From: Algoriphagus sp. Y33
GTDB taxonomy: Bacteria; Bacteroidota; Bacteroidia; Cytophagales; Cyclobacteriaceae
DNA: 64,000 bases
Direction of reading: 5' to 3'
Assembly: GCF_014838715.1 (NCBI RefSeq)
Contig: NZ_CP061947.1
Span: forward strand, 4,454,001 to 4,518,000
Below are positions 53,499 to 61,681 of this stretch, piece by piece; position 1 is the first letter of the stretch, and every line of letters starts with the position of its first letter. Both the position numbers and the translations under genes were made by a program. The notes beneath the pieces are model-generated. The model was not told the origin of the DNA. It saw nothing but the letters and a program-made list of their open reading frames with translations, and made no database searches.

Positions 53499-54203
53499 TT
53501 AATTAGCTGGAGTTTCTACTTGTGTAACATCTTGGTCCGCTTCTGCCACTGCTACTGCATTATCAGCATTCTGACCGCCTTGAAGATCCTGCTTCACATA
53601 GTGAACAATCTTCCATCTGTTTTCCGGAGTGATTTGAGAAGCATGAGCTCCCATTCTTCCTTTACCTTTAGTGATCACATGGTAAATATGTCCTTCAGAA
53701 AGACCGGTATATGCACCGCCTGTAAGGTTGGCCACACCACCGATAATTTCCCCCACTTTACCGTCACCTGTTCCCCCTGATCCGTGGCATGGAGTACAGT
53801 AAAGACCGAAAAGTCTCTTACCCTCTTCCAATACTCCATCCGAGAGTTCAATCGGATTTTTCACCGCGGCTCCGGCTTCTTCTACTTCGAAAGCTTTGTA
53901 TCTGTACGGTAAATAGCCCTGCTTATTTCTAGGAACCGTATTTGCTACAGGCTCTCTCATATTCATATTATGAGGGTTGTTGATATTACTGTTGAAATAT
54001 TCACCCTTTCCATCTTCTCTGGTGGAGATTATGTTACCTTTTGTTTCAGAATCCACGATCTGAGTCAAAGGTTCATAGGCTACCGAGTGGTACATCTGAG
54101 GAGCAAATTCCAAGCCTTGATTCTCTCCTCCGGCTCTACAGCCTGCTAGGGCAATCCCTGCCACTGCAATCCCTAAAATACTTAGTGTTTTAGCAATCTT
54201 CAT
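53499..54203 (-). CDS. actE: ACIII subunit ActE, lipid-anchored cytochrome c
   Basis: A 234-residue monoheme cytochrome c. Start set at ATG 54203 (MKIAKTLSILG); the longer frame begins with TTG. The lipobox is IALAGCRAGG, so it is membrane-anchored in the periplasm. The heme motif is CTPCH in YCTPCHGSGGTGDGKVG and the methionine ligand is probably in KGRMGAHASQI. ActE is the cytochrome that passes electrons from ACIII to the oxidase CuA. It ends 2 bases before actF. Confidence 0.9.
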   Translation of the reverse strand: MKIAKTLSILGIAVAGIALAGCRAGGENQGLEFAPQMYHSVAYEPLTQIVDSETKGNIISTREDGKGEYFNSNINNPHNMNMREPVANTVPRNKQGYLPYRYKAFEVEEAGAAVKNPIELSDGVLEEGKRLFGLYCTPCHGSGGTGDGKVGEIIGGVANLTGGAYTGLSEGHIYHVITKGKGRMGAHASQITPENRWKIVHYVKQDLQGGQNADNAVAVAEADQDVTQVETPAN

Positions 54204-54216
54204 TTTTCCGGATTTA

Positions 54217-54747
54217 CTATTCAAAACTTTTTTTATTAACCTCTGATGCTCCTGAAGATTTCAATATCTCTTCGATCTTCGCCAGCTCAATAGCCGAGTT
54301 ATTCGCTATATCTATTGCCATCACGTGCTTATCATCAGTAATTCTCAAATCAAATATTCTAGGCTGAGCCCATGGCTTCAGATTAGTGCTTACCATAAAG
54401 ACTCCTACCATTCCAAATGATGCCAACAAAACAGTCAGTTCGAAGGTAACGGGAATAAAATCAGGGAAAGCGGCAAAATCTTTACCACCAATGATCATTG
54501 GCCAGTCAAACCGCATCATATAAAACTGCATGGTCAAAGCCAAAGTAGTTCCAAGCAAGCCAAACAAGAAGGCCGCAATCGGCAATTTACTTCTTTTGTA
54601 GCCTAGGTAATCATCTATACCGTGAACAGGGTACGGTGAGTAAACTTCATGGATTTTAATTCCTGAAGATTTTACCTGCGTGATTGCAGCAAGCAGTACA
54701 TCTTCATCTTCATAAACTCCCGTAACAAAATGTGTATCTCTTTCCAT
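54217..54747 (-). CDS. actD: ACIII subunit ActD, DUF3341
   Basis: A 176-residue protein of the DUF3341 family, with a cytoplasmic N-terminal domain containing VTGVYEDEDVLLAAITQVKSSGIKIHEVYSPYPVHGID, then two membrane helices (LPIAAFLFGLLGTTLALTM, VTFELTVLLASFGMVGVFM). ActD attaches at the membrane arm of alternative complex III. It is 13 bases upstream of the chosen actE start and 2 bases after actC. Confidence 0.93.
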   Translation of the reverse strand: MERDTHFVTGVYEDEDVLLAAITQVKSSGIKIHEVYSPYPVHGIDDYLGYKRSKLPIAAFLFGLLGTTLALTMQFYMMRFDWPMIIGGKDFAAFPDFIPVTFELTVLLASFGMVGVFMVSTNLKPWAQPRIFDLRITDDKHVMAIDIANNSAIELAKIEEILKSSGASEVNKKSFE

Positions 54748-54749
54748 GA

Positions 54750-56114
54750 TTATTTATTCACTTTATCAGATGAAGACTTCAATACAGATTTTACTTCAGC
54801 CATGTTGATTACCGGGAAGAATTTGGCAAACAAGAAGAATAGGGTGAAGAACAAACCAAAGGTAAATAGGTAAACTCCCACATCAGTCCAGCTCGGATAG
54901 AACATCGCCCATGAGGAAGGAAGGTAATCTCTATGAAGAGACGTCACGATAATCACAAATCGTTCAAACCACATCCCAATGTTCACTACGATGGACAAAG
55001 CAAAGGTAGCAACGACGGAAGTACGGATTTTCTTGAACCAGAATAGCTGGGGAGAAATCACATTACAGGTCATCATTGACCAGTATGCCCACCAATAAGG
55101 GCCTGTAGCACGATTTATAAATGCATATTGCTCTGCCTCCACACCTGAATACCAAGCGATAAAGAATTCAGTAATGTATGCGATGCCTACGATAGAGCCG
55201 GTGATGATAATTACAATATTCATCAACTCAATGTGCCCCATAGTAATGTAATCTTCCAGTTTATACACTTTTCTGGTAATAATCATCAGTGTCAACACCA
55301 TCGCAAAGCCAGAGAAAATCGCTCCGGCTACAAAATATGGTGGGAAAATTGTGGTATGCCAACCTGGTATTACTGATGTAGCAAAGTCAAAGGATACAAT
55401 CGTGTGCACAGAAAGTACGAGAGGGGTAGCCAAACCGGCTAAAATCAAAGAAACGGATTCATATCTGCTCCAGGATTTTGCTGCGCCATCCCATCCAAAT
55501 GAAAGTGCACCATAAATAATTTTCCTCAAACCTGTAGCTCTATCTCTGATGGTAGCGAAATCGGGAATCAAACCAATGTACCAGAACACTAGAGATACAG
55601 AGAAGTAAGTCGAAATCGCAAACACATCCCAAAGAAGTGGGGAATTAAAGTTTACCCAAAGAGATCCAAAAACGTTCGGAAGTGGAAGTGCCCAATAAGC
55701 TCCTAACCATGGACGCCCCATGTGAAGTACAGGGAACATCGCAGCACAGATAACAGCAAAAATAGTCATCGCTTCTGCAGCCCTGTTAATGGATGTTCTC
55801 CATTTCTGTCTGAAGAGTAATAATACAGCTGAGATAAGTGTACCTGCGTGGCCGATACCTACCCACCAAACGAAGTTGGTGATATCCCAAGCCCAGCCTA
55901 CGGTTTTGTTAAGACCCCACATACCAATGCCTTCCCAAACGGTGGCAATAACAGCTATAGATCCTAAAGCCAAAACACCGGCGGAAGTAAGAAAAGCAAG
56001 AAACCATCTGATATTTGGTTTTGCTTCTACATGGCGTGACACATCATGTGTCACATCATGGTAGGATTTACCCCCGGTAACTAACGGCTCGCGTACGGAT
56101 GAAGTAACCTGCAT
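54750..56114 (-). CDS. actC: ACIII subunit ActC, NrfD/PsrC-like
   Basis: A 454-residue polytopic protein of the NrfD/PsrC family with about ten helices. Family stretches are [21 protein letters not shown] (with conserved His), [14 protein letters not shown] and [19 protein letters not shown]. ActC binds the quinol at the periplasmic side and, in solved ACIII structures, contributes to proton translocation. It lies 17 bases after actB and before actD, as in other ACIII operons. Confidence 0.94.
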   Translation of the reverse strand: MQVTSSVREPLVTGGKSYHDVTHDVSRHVEAKPNIRWFLAFLTSAGVLALGSIAVIATVWEGIGMWGLNKTVGWAWDITNFVWWVGIGHAGTLISAVLLLFRQKWRTSINRAAEAMTIFAVICAAMFPVLHMGRPWLGAYWALPLPNVFGSLWVNFNSPLLWDVFAISTYFSVSLVFWYIGLIPDFATIRDRATGLRKIIYGALSFGWDGAAKSWSRYESVSLILAGLATPLVLSVHTIVSFDFATSVIPGWHTTIFPPYFVAGAIFSGFAMVLTLMIITRKVYKLEDYITMGHIELMNIVIIITGSIVGIAYITEFFIAWYSGVEAEQYAFINRATGPYWWAYWSMMTCNVISPQLFWFKKIRTSVVATFALSIVVNIGMWFERFVIIVTSLHRDYLPSSWAMFYPSWTDVGVYLFTFGLFFTLFFLFAKFFPVINMAEVKSVLKSSSDKVNK

Positions 56115-56131
56115 AGTTTAATAAATTTTTA

Positions 56132-59100
56132 TTACGCTTCGTTTTTGTCTTTATTTCTGATTTTTGTGAAATACCAAATATTTGGACTCACATTGATCTC
56201 TTCCAGTACATGGTAAGCTCTTTCTTCATTCACTTCTTTAGTGGCAGAAGTAGTGTTCTCCTCGATTTTCAACATTTTCGAAACTTTGCTGTTTGCATCG
56301 TTCAAATCACCAAAAACCAATGCATCCGTAGAACAAGCTACCGCACAAGCCACATTGATATCGCCATCCTTCACTTTACGTTTTTCACGCTTAGCTTCAA
56401 GTTTACCTGCTTGTATTCTCTGCACACACATAGAGCATTTTTCCATTACCCCACGAGCACGTACAGTCACATCAGGATTCAAGACCATTTTGCCCAAATC
56501 ATCATTCTGAGCTACGTTTACTCCTGCAAAGTCTTTATTGTCATGGTATTTGAACCAGTTGAATCGACGCACTTTATACGGACAGTTATTTGCACAATAT
56601 CTTGTACCAATACATCTGTTGTAAGTCATTTGGTTAAGTCCCTCAGAAGAGTGGGTAGTAGCAGCTACAGGGCAGACTGTCTCACAAGGAGCATTGTTAC
56701 ACTGCTGGCACATCATCGGCTGGAAAGTCACCTCAGGGTTCTGGGCAGCTACTTCCATTCCACTTAAGTCATCTGCAGGGGCATCAGAAGAATAGTAGCG
56801 ATCTATTCTGATCCATGCCATTTCTCTTCTGTTTAGCACTTCCTGCTTACCTACTACAGCTACGTTATTCTCTACCTGACAGGCTACTGTACAGGCACCA
56901 CAACCGATGCATGAATTCATATCGATGGCAAGTCCCCAGTGATGATTGGAATACTGGTGCCCTGACCAAAGAGATATTTTAGAAGGTTTTACAAATTCAC
57001 CGTCTTTATAAATTTTGGGATGATATCGTCCGGCAGAAGCATCTGCTTTATAGTCCGCCAGTGTTGCTTCCTGGATGACGTTTTCACGCCCCATGAAAGT
57101 CTGGTGAGTCTGGGTACGGGCGATCTTATACGAATCACCGGTAGTCTGCACTTCTACGCCGGAAGTAATGTCTGCATTCACAAAGCCCTTGGTTATATCA
57201 AGTAAGCTGTATGCATTTACGCCCACACCGTTACCTACACGGCCCGCTTTAGTTCTACCGTAGCCTACAGCCAGACCAAATGTCCCGTCTGCTTGTCCCG
57301 GCTGTATTAGGATAGGCACGATCAAAGATTTCCCGTTTACCGAGATTGAAGCTTTGGATGTATTCTCCTCATTCATGGAGACTCCGTTTTCAGAAGCCCA
57401 TTTTTGTGACACGGTAAGGTAATTATCCCAAGTAGCTTTGGTGATAGGATCAGACATTTCCTGTAGCCAAGGGTTGTTGGCATACGTGCCGTCTCCTAAT
57501 CCGATCTTTTGATAAATAACCAGCTCAGCTCCTTCACCGGAAGCAGAATAACTTTTGCTAACTGCAGTCGCTGCAGCACTGATGTCTCCTGTTGCAGTCA
57601 ACTGTGCATCTGCATTTACAGGAGTAGAATAGAACCCATTATAAAGAGTCTTATCCCAAAACTCCTGAAAATCTCCACTTTCAGTTTGTCCGGCAAAAAA
57701 TTCCTGCCAGTTTGACTGAAGGAAATCGTAATAGTTTGAAGAAGAGCCAGACCATTTCAAGAAAGATTCCTGAGCCTGTCTTGTATCAAAAAGTGGGGAA
57801 ATAGCAGGTTGAGACAAGCTGTATTCTCCTACTTGAGGATTGAAATCATTCCATGATTCAAGGTAATGATGATCCGGAGCCGCATATTGCACCAAGGATG
57901 CCGTTTCATCCATTGTCAAGCCGGTGGCTACAGATACTTTAGCCTTGGCAATATTTTGTCCCAAAGCCTCACCTTGAGGATGATCGTAGACAGGGTTACA
58001 GTTGTAGAATATCACTCCTCCCACTTTACCTCCTGCCAAATCTGCAATGAATTGGTTCATTGCCCGATCATCGCCTTTCTTGTAGTTACTGGTTTTTACC
58101 AAATCAATAGTAGTCCCCGTATTACCCAATAATTCATTGATGGCATTGATCACAATCTGTATATTGGGATCATTGGATCCTGATATGACAAGTGATTTGC
58201 CTCTTTTAGCCCAAAGGTCCTCAGCCGCTTTCGAAAGATTAGCAACTTCTACTGCAGGAGCAGACACTGAAGCTGCACCGGCCTTTTTAGCCAGCAGATT
58301 ATAGAGTCCCAAAACTGCCAATCCGCTTTGAGAAGCTTTGATAGGCGTACGGTAATCCGCATTGGCTCCAGTCAATGACAAATTGGACTCAAACTGATAG
58401 TGACGTGACATTTCAGGTTTTTCTTTCGTCACTTTTCTACCCACAACATACTGTTTGGAGAATTCGATCGGAGCTATCCATGTTCCCAAGAAATCAGCCC
58501 CAAAGCTGACAATAGTTTGTGCCTGATCAAATTTGTACGTTGGCAATACCGATTTGCCATAGTAAGTTTCATTTGCTTTGGTAATTCCATAAGCAGATGA
58601 AGTATCGTAAGTCACTATATCTACGCCCCCCAAGGAATCGGAAAGTGCCTGAATGGCTTTTTCTGTAGAAGGAGAAAGTATCGTATTGGTAACTAGCTTA
58701 ACTGTACCCGCAGATTTTAATTTTGACGCTACTTCCTTGTCCAGTGTAGCCCAATCAGATTTTTGACCAGCCACGTATGGCCCGGAAAGCCTTTCTTTGT
58801 CATACAAGGAAAGGACGGAAGCCTCTACTATTGCACTGGTCCCCCCTTTGGTAACAGGAGAAAGTGTATTTCCATCGACCTTAATTGGCCGGCCTTCGCG
58901 GGTTTTCACCACCACTGAAGCATACTCTCCTCCGGAAAAATAACTTGATGCGTAATAATTGGGAATAGACGGGTTGATATCAACCGGTTTATTCACGTAG
59001 GGGATCATCTTTCTGACAGGAGCCTCACATGCCGCCAACGAAGCTGCCGCCAAGCTGAATCCCATTACTTTCAGAAAATCTCTTCTGGAAGCGCTACCCT

Positions 59101-59215
59101 CTTCATTGAGTGTAGAAGGAAGCTCAGGAAATTCCCTGCCCGCGTTCTTTACAAACTCTGGATCGTTATTGAGCTGCTCAAGCCCTTTCCAGTACGTTTT
59201 TTTATTTTCCTTCAT
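56132..59215 (-). CDS. actB: ACIII subunit ActB, iron-sulfur/molybdopterin-like protein
   Basis: A 1027-residue Tat-exported protein (SASRRDFLKVMGFSLAAASLAAC near residue 42). The N-terminal 730 residues are a molybdopterin-oxidoreductase-like domain that in ACIII lacks the cofactor. The C-terminus is a ferredoxin-type domain with cysteine groups CIGCGACTVAC, CQQCNNAPCETVC, CIGTRYCANNC and CSMCVQRI...CAVAC, enough for four iron-sulfur clusters. It relays electrons from ActC to ActA. It is the largest gene of the operon and starts 39 bases after actA. Confidence 0.94.
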   Translation of the reverse strand: MKENKKTYWKGLEQLNNDPEFVKNAGREFPELPSTLNEEGSASRRDFLKVMGFSLAAASLAACEAPVRKMIPYVNKPVDINPSIPNYYASSYFSGGEYASVVVKTREGRPIKVDGNTLSPVTKGGTSAIVEASVLSLYDKERLSGPYVAGQKSDWATLDKEVASKLKSAGTVKLVTNTILSPSTEKAIQALSDSLGGVDIVTYDTSSAYGITKANETYYGKSVLPTYKFDQAQTIVSFGADFLGTWIAPIEFSKQYVVGRKVTKEKPEMSRHYQFESNLSLTGANADYRTPIKASQSGLAVLGLYNLLAKKAGAASVSAPAVEVANLSKAAEDLWAKRGKSLVISGSNDPNIQIVINAINELLGNTGTTIDLVKTSNYKKGDDRAMNQFIADLAGGKVGGVIFYNCNPVYDHPQGEALGQNIAKAKVSVATGLTMDETASLVQYAAPDHHYLESWNDFNPQVGEYSLSQPAISPLFDTRQAQESFLKWSGSSSNYYDFLQSNWQEFFAGQTESGDFQEFWDKTLYNGFYSTPVNADAQLTATGDISAAATAVSKSYSASGEGAELVIYQKIGLGDGTYANNPWLQEMSDPITKATWDNYLTVSQKWASENGVSMNEENTSKASISVNGKSLIVPILIQPGQADGTFGLAVGYGRTKAGRVGNGVGVNAYSLLDITKGFVNADITSGVEVQTTGDSYKIARTQTHQTFMGRENVIQEATLADYKADASAGRYHPKIYKDGEFVKPSKISLWSGHQYSNHHWGLAIDMNSCIGCGACTVACQVENNVAVVGKQEVLNRREMAWIRIDRYYSSDAPADDLSGMEVAAQNPEVTFQPMMCQQCNNAPCETVCPVAATTHSSEGLNQMTYNRCIGTRYCANNCPYKVRRFNWFKYHDNKDFAGVNVAQNDDLGKMVLNPDVTVRARGVMEKCSMCVQRIQAGKLEAKREKRKVKDGDINVACAVACSTDALVFGDLNDANSKVSKMLKIEENTTSATKEVNEERAYHVLEEINVSPNIWYFTKIRNKDKNEA

Positions 59216-59254
59216 TTTATGATATAAGAATGAATTTGCGAAAAGAATAATGAA

Positions 59255-60517
59255 TTAATAGTGGCACTTAGCACACTCCAAACCTCCGATGTCTTTGACT
59301 TTCAAAGCATCCTTGGAATCAGCGTGAATCTGAACCAACTTATCATAATAGGCATTGCCTTCAGTAGTGATTTCTGTCTGTCTGTGACAATCAATACACC
59401 AGCCCATGGTCAGCGCACTATGCTGACCTACCACTTCCATCTCCTGAATAGGTCCATGACAAGTTTGACACTCAATCTCCCCTACCATAACATGCTGAGA
59501 ATGATTGAAATAAGCCAAGTCAGGAAGGTTATGAACTCTAACCCACTCAATAGGCTGATTGTTATCTATTGCATTGTAAATTTTCTGGATTTCAGGCGAG
59601 ACGCCTTCTTTACCCTGTACATTCTGTACATGTGTGTGACAGTTCATACAAATGTTAGCAGAAGGGATGTTTGCGGACCTTCCTATCTCTACCCCCGTAT
59701 GACAATACTGACATTCGATCTCTAAGGTACCGGCGTGAAGTGCGTGTGAATAAGCTATCGGCTGGGTCGGTGCATAGCCTTGTTGTATGCCTACCGAATA
59801 AAGACCGTCAAGTGCCGTTTTGGCAACCAGGGCGACTACCAGAGCCGTCACAACAACGACAAACATATCGCTTTTGAATACCTTGCCTAGGTTAGTCTTC
59901 TGATTGACAAATTCCTTGTCGTCCTCATCAAGATCCTGCTTGGTAAGATATTTGGTCAAAACCGAGATAATCAATCCCAATACTACCAGAATCAACAGTA
60001 GAACGACTACCAAAACCCCCAAAATAACTGTAAGGTACTCATTGGGAATGCCTCCGCCTGCTGAAGCTTCACCACCTTCTGCTCCTGAGCCACCGCCGGG
60101 AGCTGCCGGATCCACGGTATCACCAAACTCGATGTAGGAAAGAAGGTTATCTAGGTCCTCGTCTGACAAGAACTCATGTGAGATCATCACCGTATTATTG
60201 TACTCCTTAAAGAGGTTGGAGTAATACGAATTCCCGGATGCAATAACAGCCTGAGAGTTTTTGATAAAACTCTTAACAAGATCAGCAGGTTGTCTATCGG
60301 TAGCTCCTCTCAAAGCTGGACCAATCATCTTCTGATCTAATTTGTGGCATGTCTTACAATTGGTATTGAATAGAGCCTTGCCTGCTGCTACTGCTTCGTC
60401 GCTGCTTTGTACTGCCGGATCAGCGGCAAAAGCCTGTGTCCCGATCAGCATGAAAAACAGCACTGCCAGTGTGTGGAAATTCAATCGAACCCCTACTAAC
60501 GAGCGTTTGGATAACAT
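59255..60517 (-). CDS. actA: ACIII subunit ActA, multiheme cytochrome c with extra N-terminal heme domain
   Basis: A 420-residue cytochrome. Start set at ATG 60517, which gives a proper signal peptide (LAVLFFMLIGTQAFAA); the open frame extending to 60685 runs through the promoter. The N-terminal domain has one heme site, CKTCH at residues 54-58. A Gly-rich linker and a membrane helix (LGVLVVVLLLILVVLGLIISV) follow, then another helix and the five-heme ActA domain: CQYCH, CMNCH, CQTCH, CIDCH and CAKCH (415-419). Six CxxCH sites in total against five in Rhodothermus ActA. First gene of the operon. Confidence 0.93.
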   Translation of the reverse strand: MLSKRSLVGVRLNFHTLAVLFFMLIGTQAFAADPAVQSSDEAVAAGKALFNTNCKTCHKLDQKMIGPALRGATDRQPADLVKSFIKNSQAVIASGNSYYSNLFKEYNNTVMISHEFLSDEDLDNLLSYIEFGDTVDPAAPGGGSGAEGGEASAGGGIPNEYLTVILGVLVVVLLLILVVLGLIISVLTKYLTKQDLDEDDKEFVNQKTNLGKVFKSDMFVVVVTALVVALVAKTALDGLYSVGIQQGYAPTQPIAYSHALHAGTLEIECQYCHTGVEIGRSANIPSANICMNCHTHVQNVQGKEGVSPEIQKIYNAIDNNQPIEWVRVHNLPDLAYFNHSQHVMVGEIECQTCHGPIQEMEVVGQHSALTMGWCIDCHRQTEITTEGNAYYDKLVQIHADSKDALKVKDIGGLECAKCHY

Positions 60518-60561
60518 ATTATAGCTAATTAAATAGTTTAAGCGGTTTTTTATAACCCTTG

Positions 60562-60592
60562 CAAAGGTACTACCCGAAGCCAATTTTTCAAA
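60562..60592 (-). promoter_or_regulatory. Promoter of the ACIII-oxidase operon
   Basis: On the minus strand TTTG (60592-60589), 19 bases, then TACCTTTG (60569-60562): a full match to the Bacteroidota -33/-7 consensus. The leader to the actA ATG is about 40 bases. Confidence 0.75.
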
Positions 60593-60836
60593 CTTGTCTT
60601 GATGGATGGTAGACGATAAGGGTATCCACTGTTTGATTTTATATACTACTGTATAACAGGATATTAAGAAGTAATAAAGAGGCAAAAATCAATTTAGAAT
60701 GTTTATAAATAGAATGTATTTTGCAACCTTTTAAAACCTACGTTAAAATCCCCCGATACAAGGCACAGAATTATTGAATTCAAATTAACGCTGAAGCCGT
60801 TTTGTTGATAAAGATTTAAAATAATTAAGTGCTTCA

Positions 60837-60866
60837 TTGCAGAGAAAAAGATATTAACTACATTTG
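60837..60866 (+). promoter_or_regulatory. Promoter of tRNA-Cys
   Basis: TTG (60837-60839), 19 bases, then TACATTTG (60859-60866), matching the Bacteroidota sigma-A pattern, 16 bases upstream of the tRNA. Confidence 0.72.
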
Positions 60867-60882
60867 CATTCCAATTCTGATT

Positions 60883-60953
60883 GGTCGAGTGGCCGAGTGG
60901 CTAGGCAGAGGTCTGCAAAACCTTCTACAGCGGTTCGAATCCGCTCTCGACCT
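60883..60953 (+). tRNA. tRNA-Cys (anticodon GCA)
   Basis: A full cloverleaf: acceptor GGTCGAG/CTCGACC, D arm GCC...GGC, anticodon stem GAGGT/ACCTT with loop CTGCAAA (GCA), a 4-base variable region and T arm AGCGG-TTCGAAT-CCGCT. Discriminator base T; the 3' CCA is not encoded. Confidence 0.96.
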
Positions 60954-60958
60954 CATCC

Positions 60959-60988
60959 AAAAGCATTCGCCAAAGCGAGTGCTTTTTT
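60959..60988 (+). terminator. Terminator after tRNA-Cys
   Basis: Stem AAAGCATTCGC/GCGAGTGCTTT with one T-G wobble, loop CAAA, then a six-T run (60983-60988), beginning 6 bases after the tRNA. Confidence 0.88.
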
Positions 60989-61207
60989 AGTTTTTATACT
61001 TAGCGTCTCTTACCCCCCTAAAAGCTTTAAACGGATATAGAGCCCGATGAAATCTAGCGGATGGCCACAGACCATCGTTGCCGATCATTCAGTTGATTTT
61101 TAGCCCTAAACTTTTTATATGTTAAAGAATTTCATGAGTTAATTCTTTTTCCTTCATTGCAATTCAGGCATACATTCCTTAGTTTAAAGTTTAAACCATT
61201 GATTATC

Positions 61208-61678
61208 ATGCCTCAAAATATCACATTAAATATAAATGGAAAGACTAAGACTGTTTCCACAAATCCAGAAGAGCCTCTTCTTTATATTCTAAGGGATGAT
61301 TTTGGGTTGAAAGGTGCAAAATATGGCTGTGGGCTACAGCAATGTGGTGCATGCATGGTGCTGGTTGATTCGAAAGCGGAGCCTACATGCCTAAGACCAT
61401 GCGTGAGTTTTGAAAATATGGAAATCACCACCCTTGAAGGATTGCAACAAAACGGTAAGCTACACGCCGTACAACAGGCTTTCATAGATGTGCAAGCGGC
61501 TCAATGTGGCTATTGTGTCAATGGCATGATCATATCCGCAGTGGCACTATTAGAAAATACCCCCAATCCTAGCGACCAAGAAATCCGTAAAGCACTGAAT
61601 CCTGTAATCTGTCGCTGTGGCACTCATTCCAGATTTATCAAAGCTGTAAAGCTGGCTTCTGAAACCTCAAACGCCTAG
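61208..61678 (+). CDS. (2Fe-2S)-binding subunit of a molybdenum hydroxylase
   Basis: A 156-residue protein, start at ATG 61208 (MPQNITLNINGK). The plant-type [2Fe-2S] domain has YGCGLQQCGACMVLVDSKAEPTC, and the all-helical second domain binds another cluster through CGYCVNGMI and ICRCGTHSRF. These small subunits (IorA/CoxS type) pass electrons from the molybdenum cofactor. It has no signal peptide, so it would travel with the Tat-exported partner, which starts 3 bases downstream. No FAD subunit gene is present between or upstream. Confidence 0.92.
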   Translation: MPQNITLNINGKTKTVSTNPEEPLLYILRDDFGLKGAKYGCGLQQCGACMVLVDSKAEPTCLRPCVSFENMEITTLEGLQQNGKLHAVQQAFIDVQAAQCGYCVNGMIISAVALLENTPNPSDQEIRKALNPVICRCGTHSRFIKAVKLASETSNA

Positions 61679-61681
61679 TCC

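Noticed and set aside
56210..56767. 185-codon plus-strand frame opposite actB
   Set aside because: Antisense shadow of the iron-sulfur region of actB, rich in His, Cys and Ser without domain features.
60518..60685. N-terminal extension of actA up to 60685
   Set aside because: It would cover the promoter and place the signal peptide internally; the ATG at 60517 begins a proper signal peptide.
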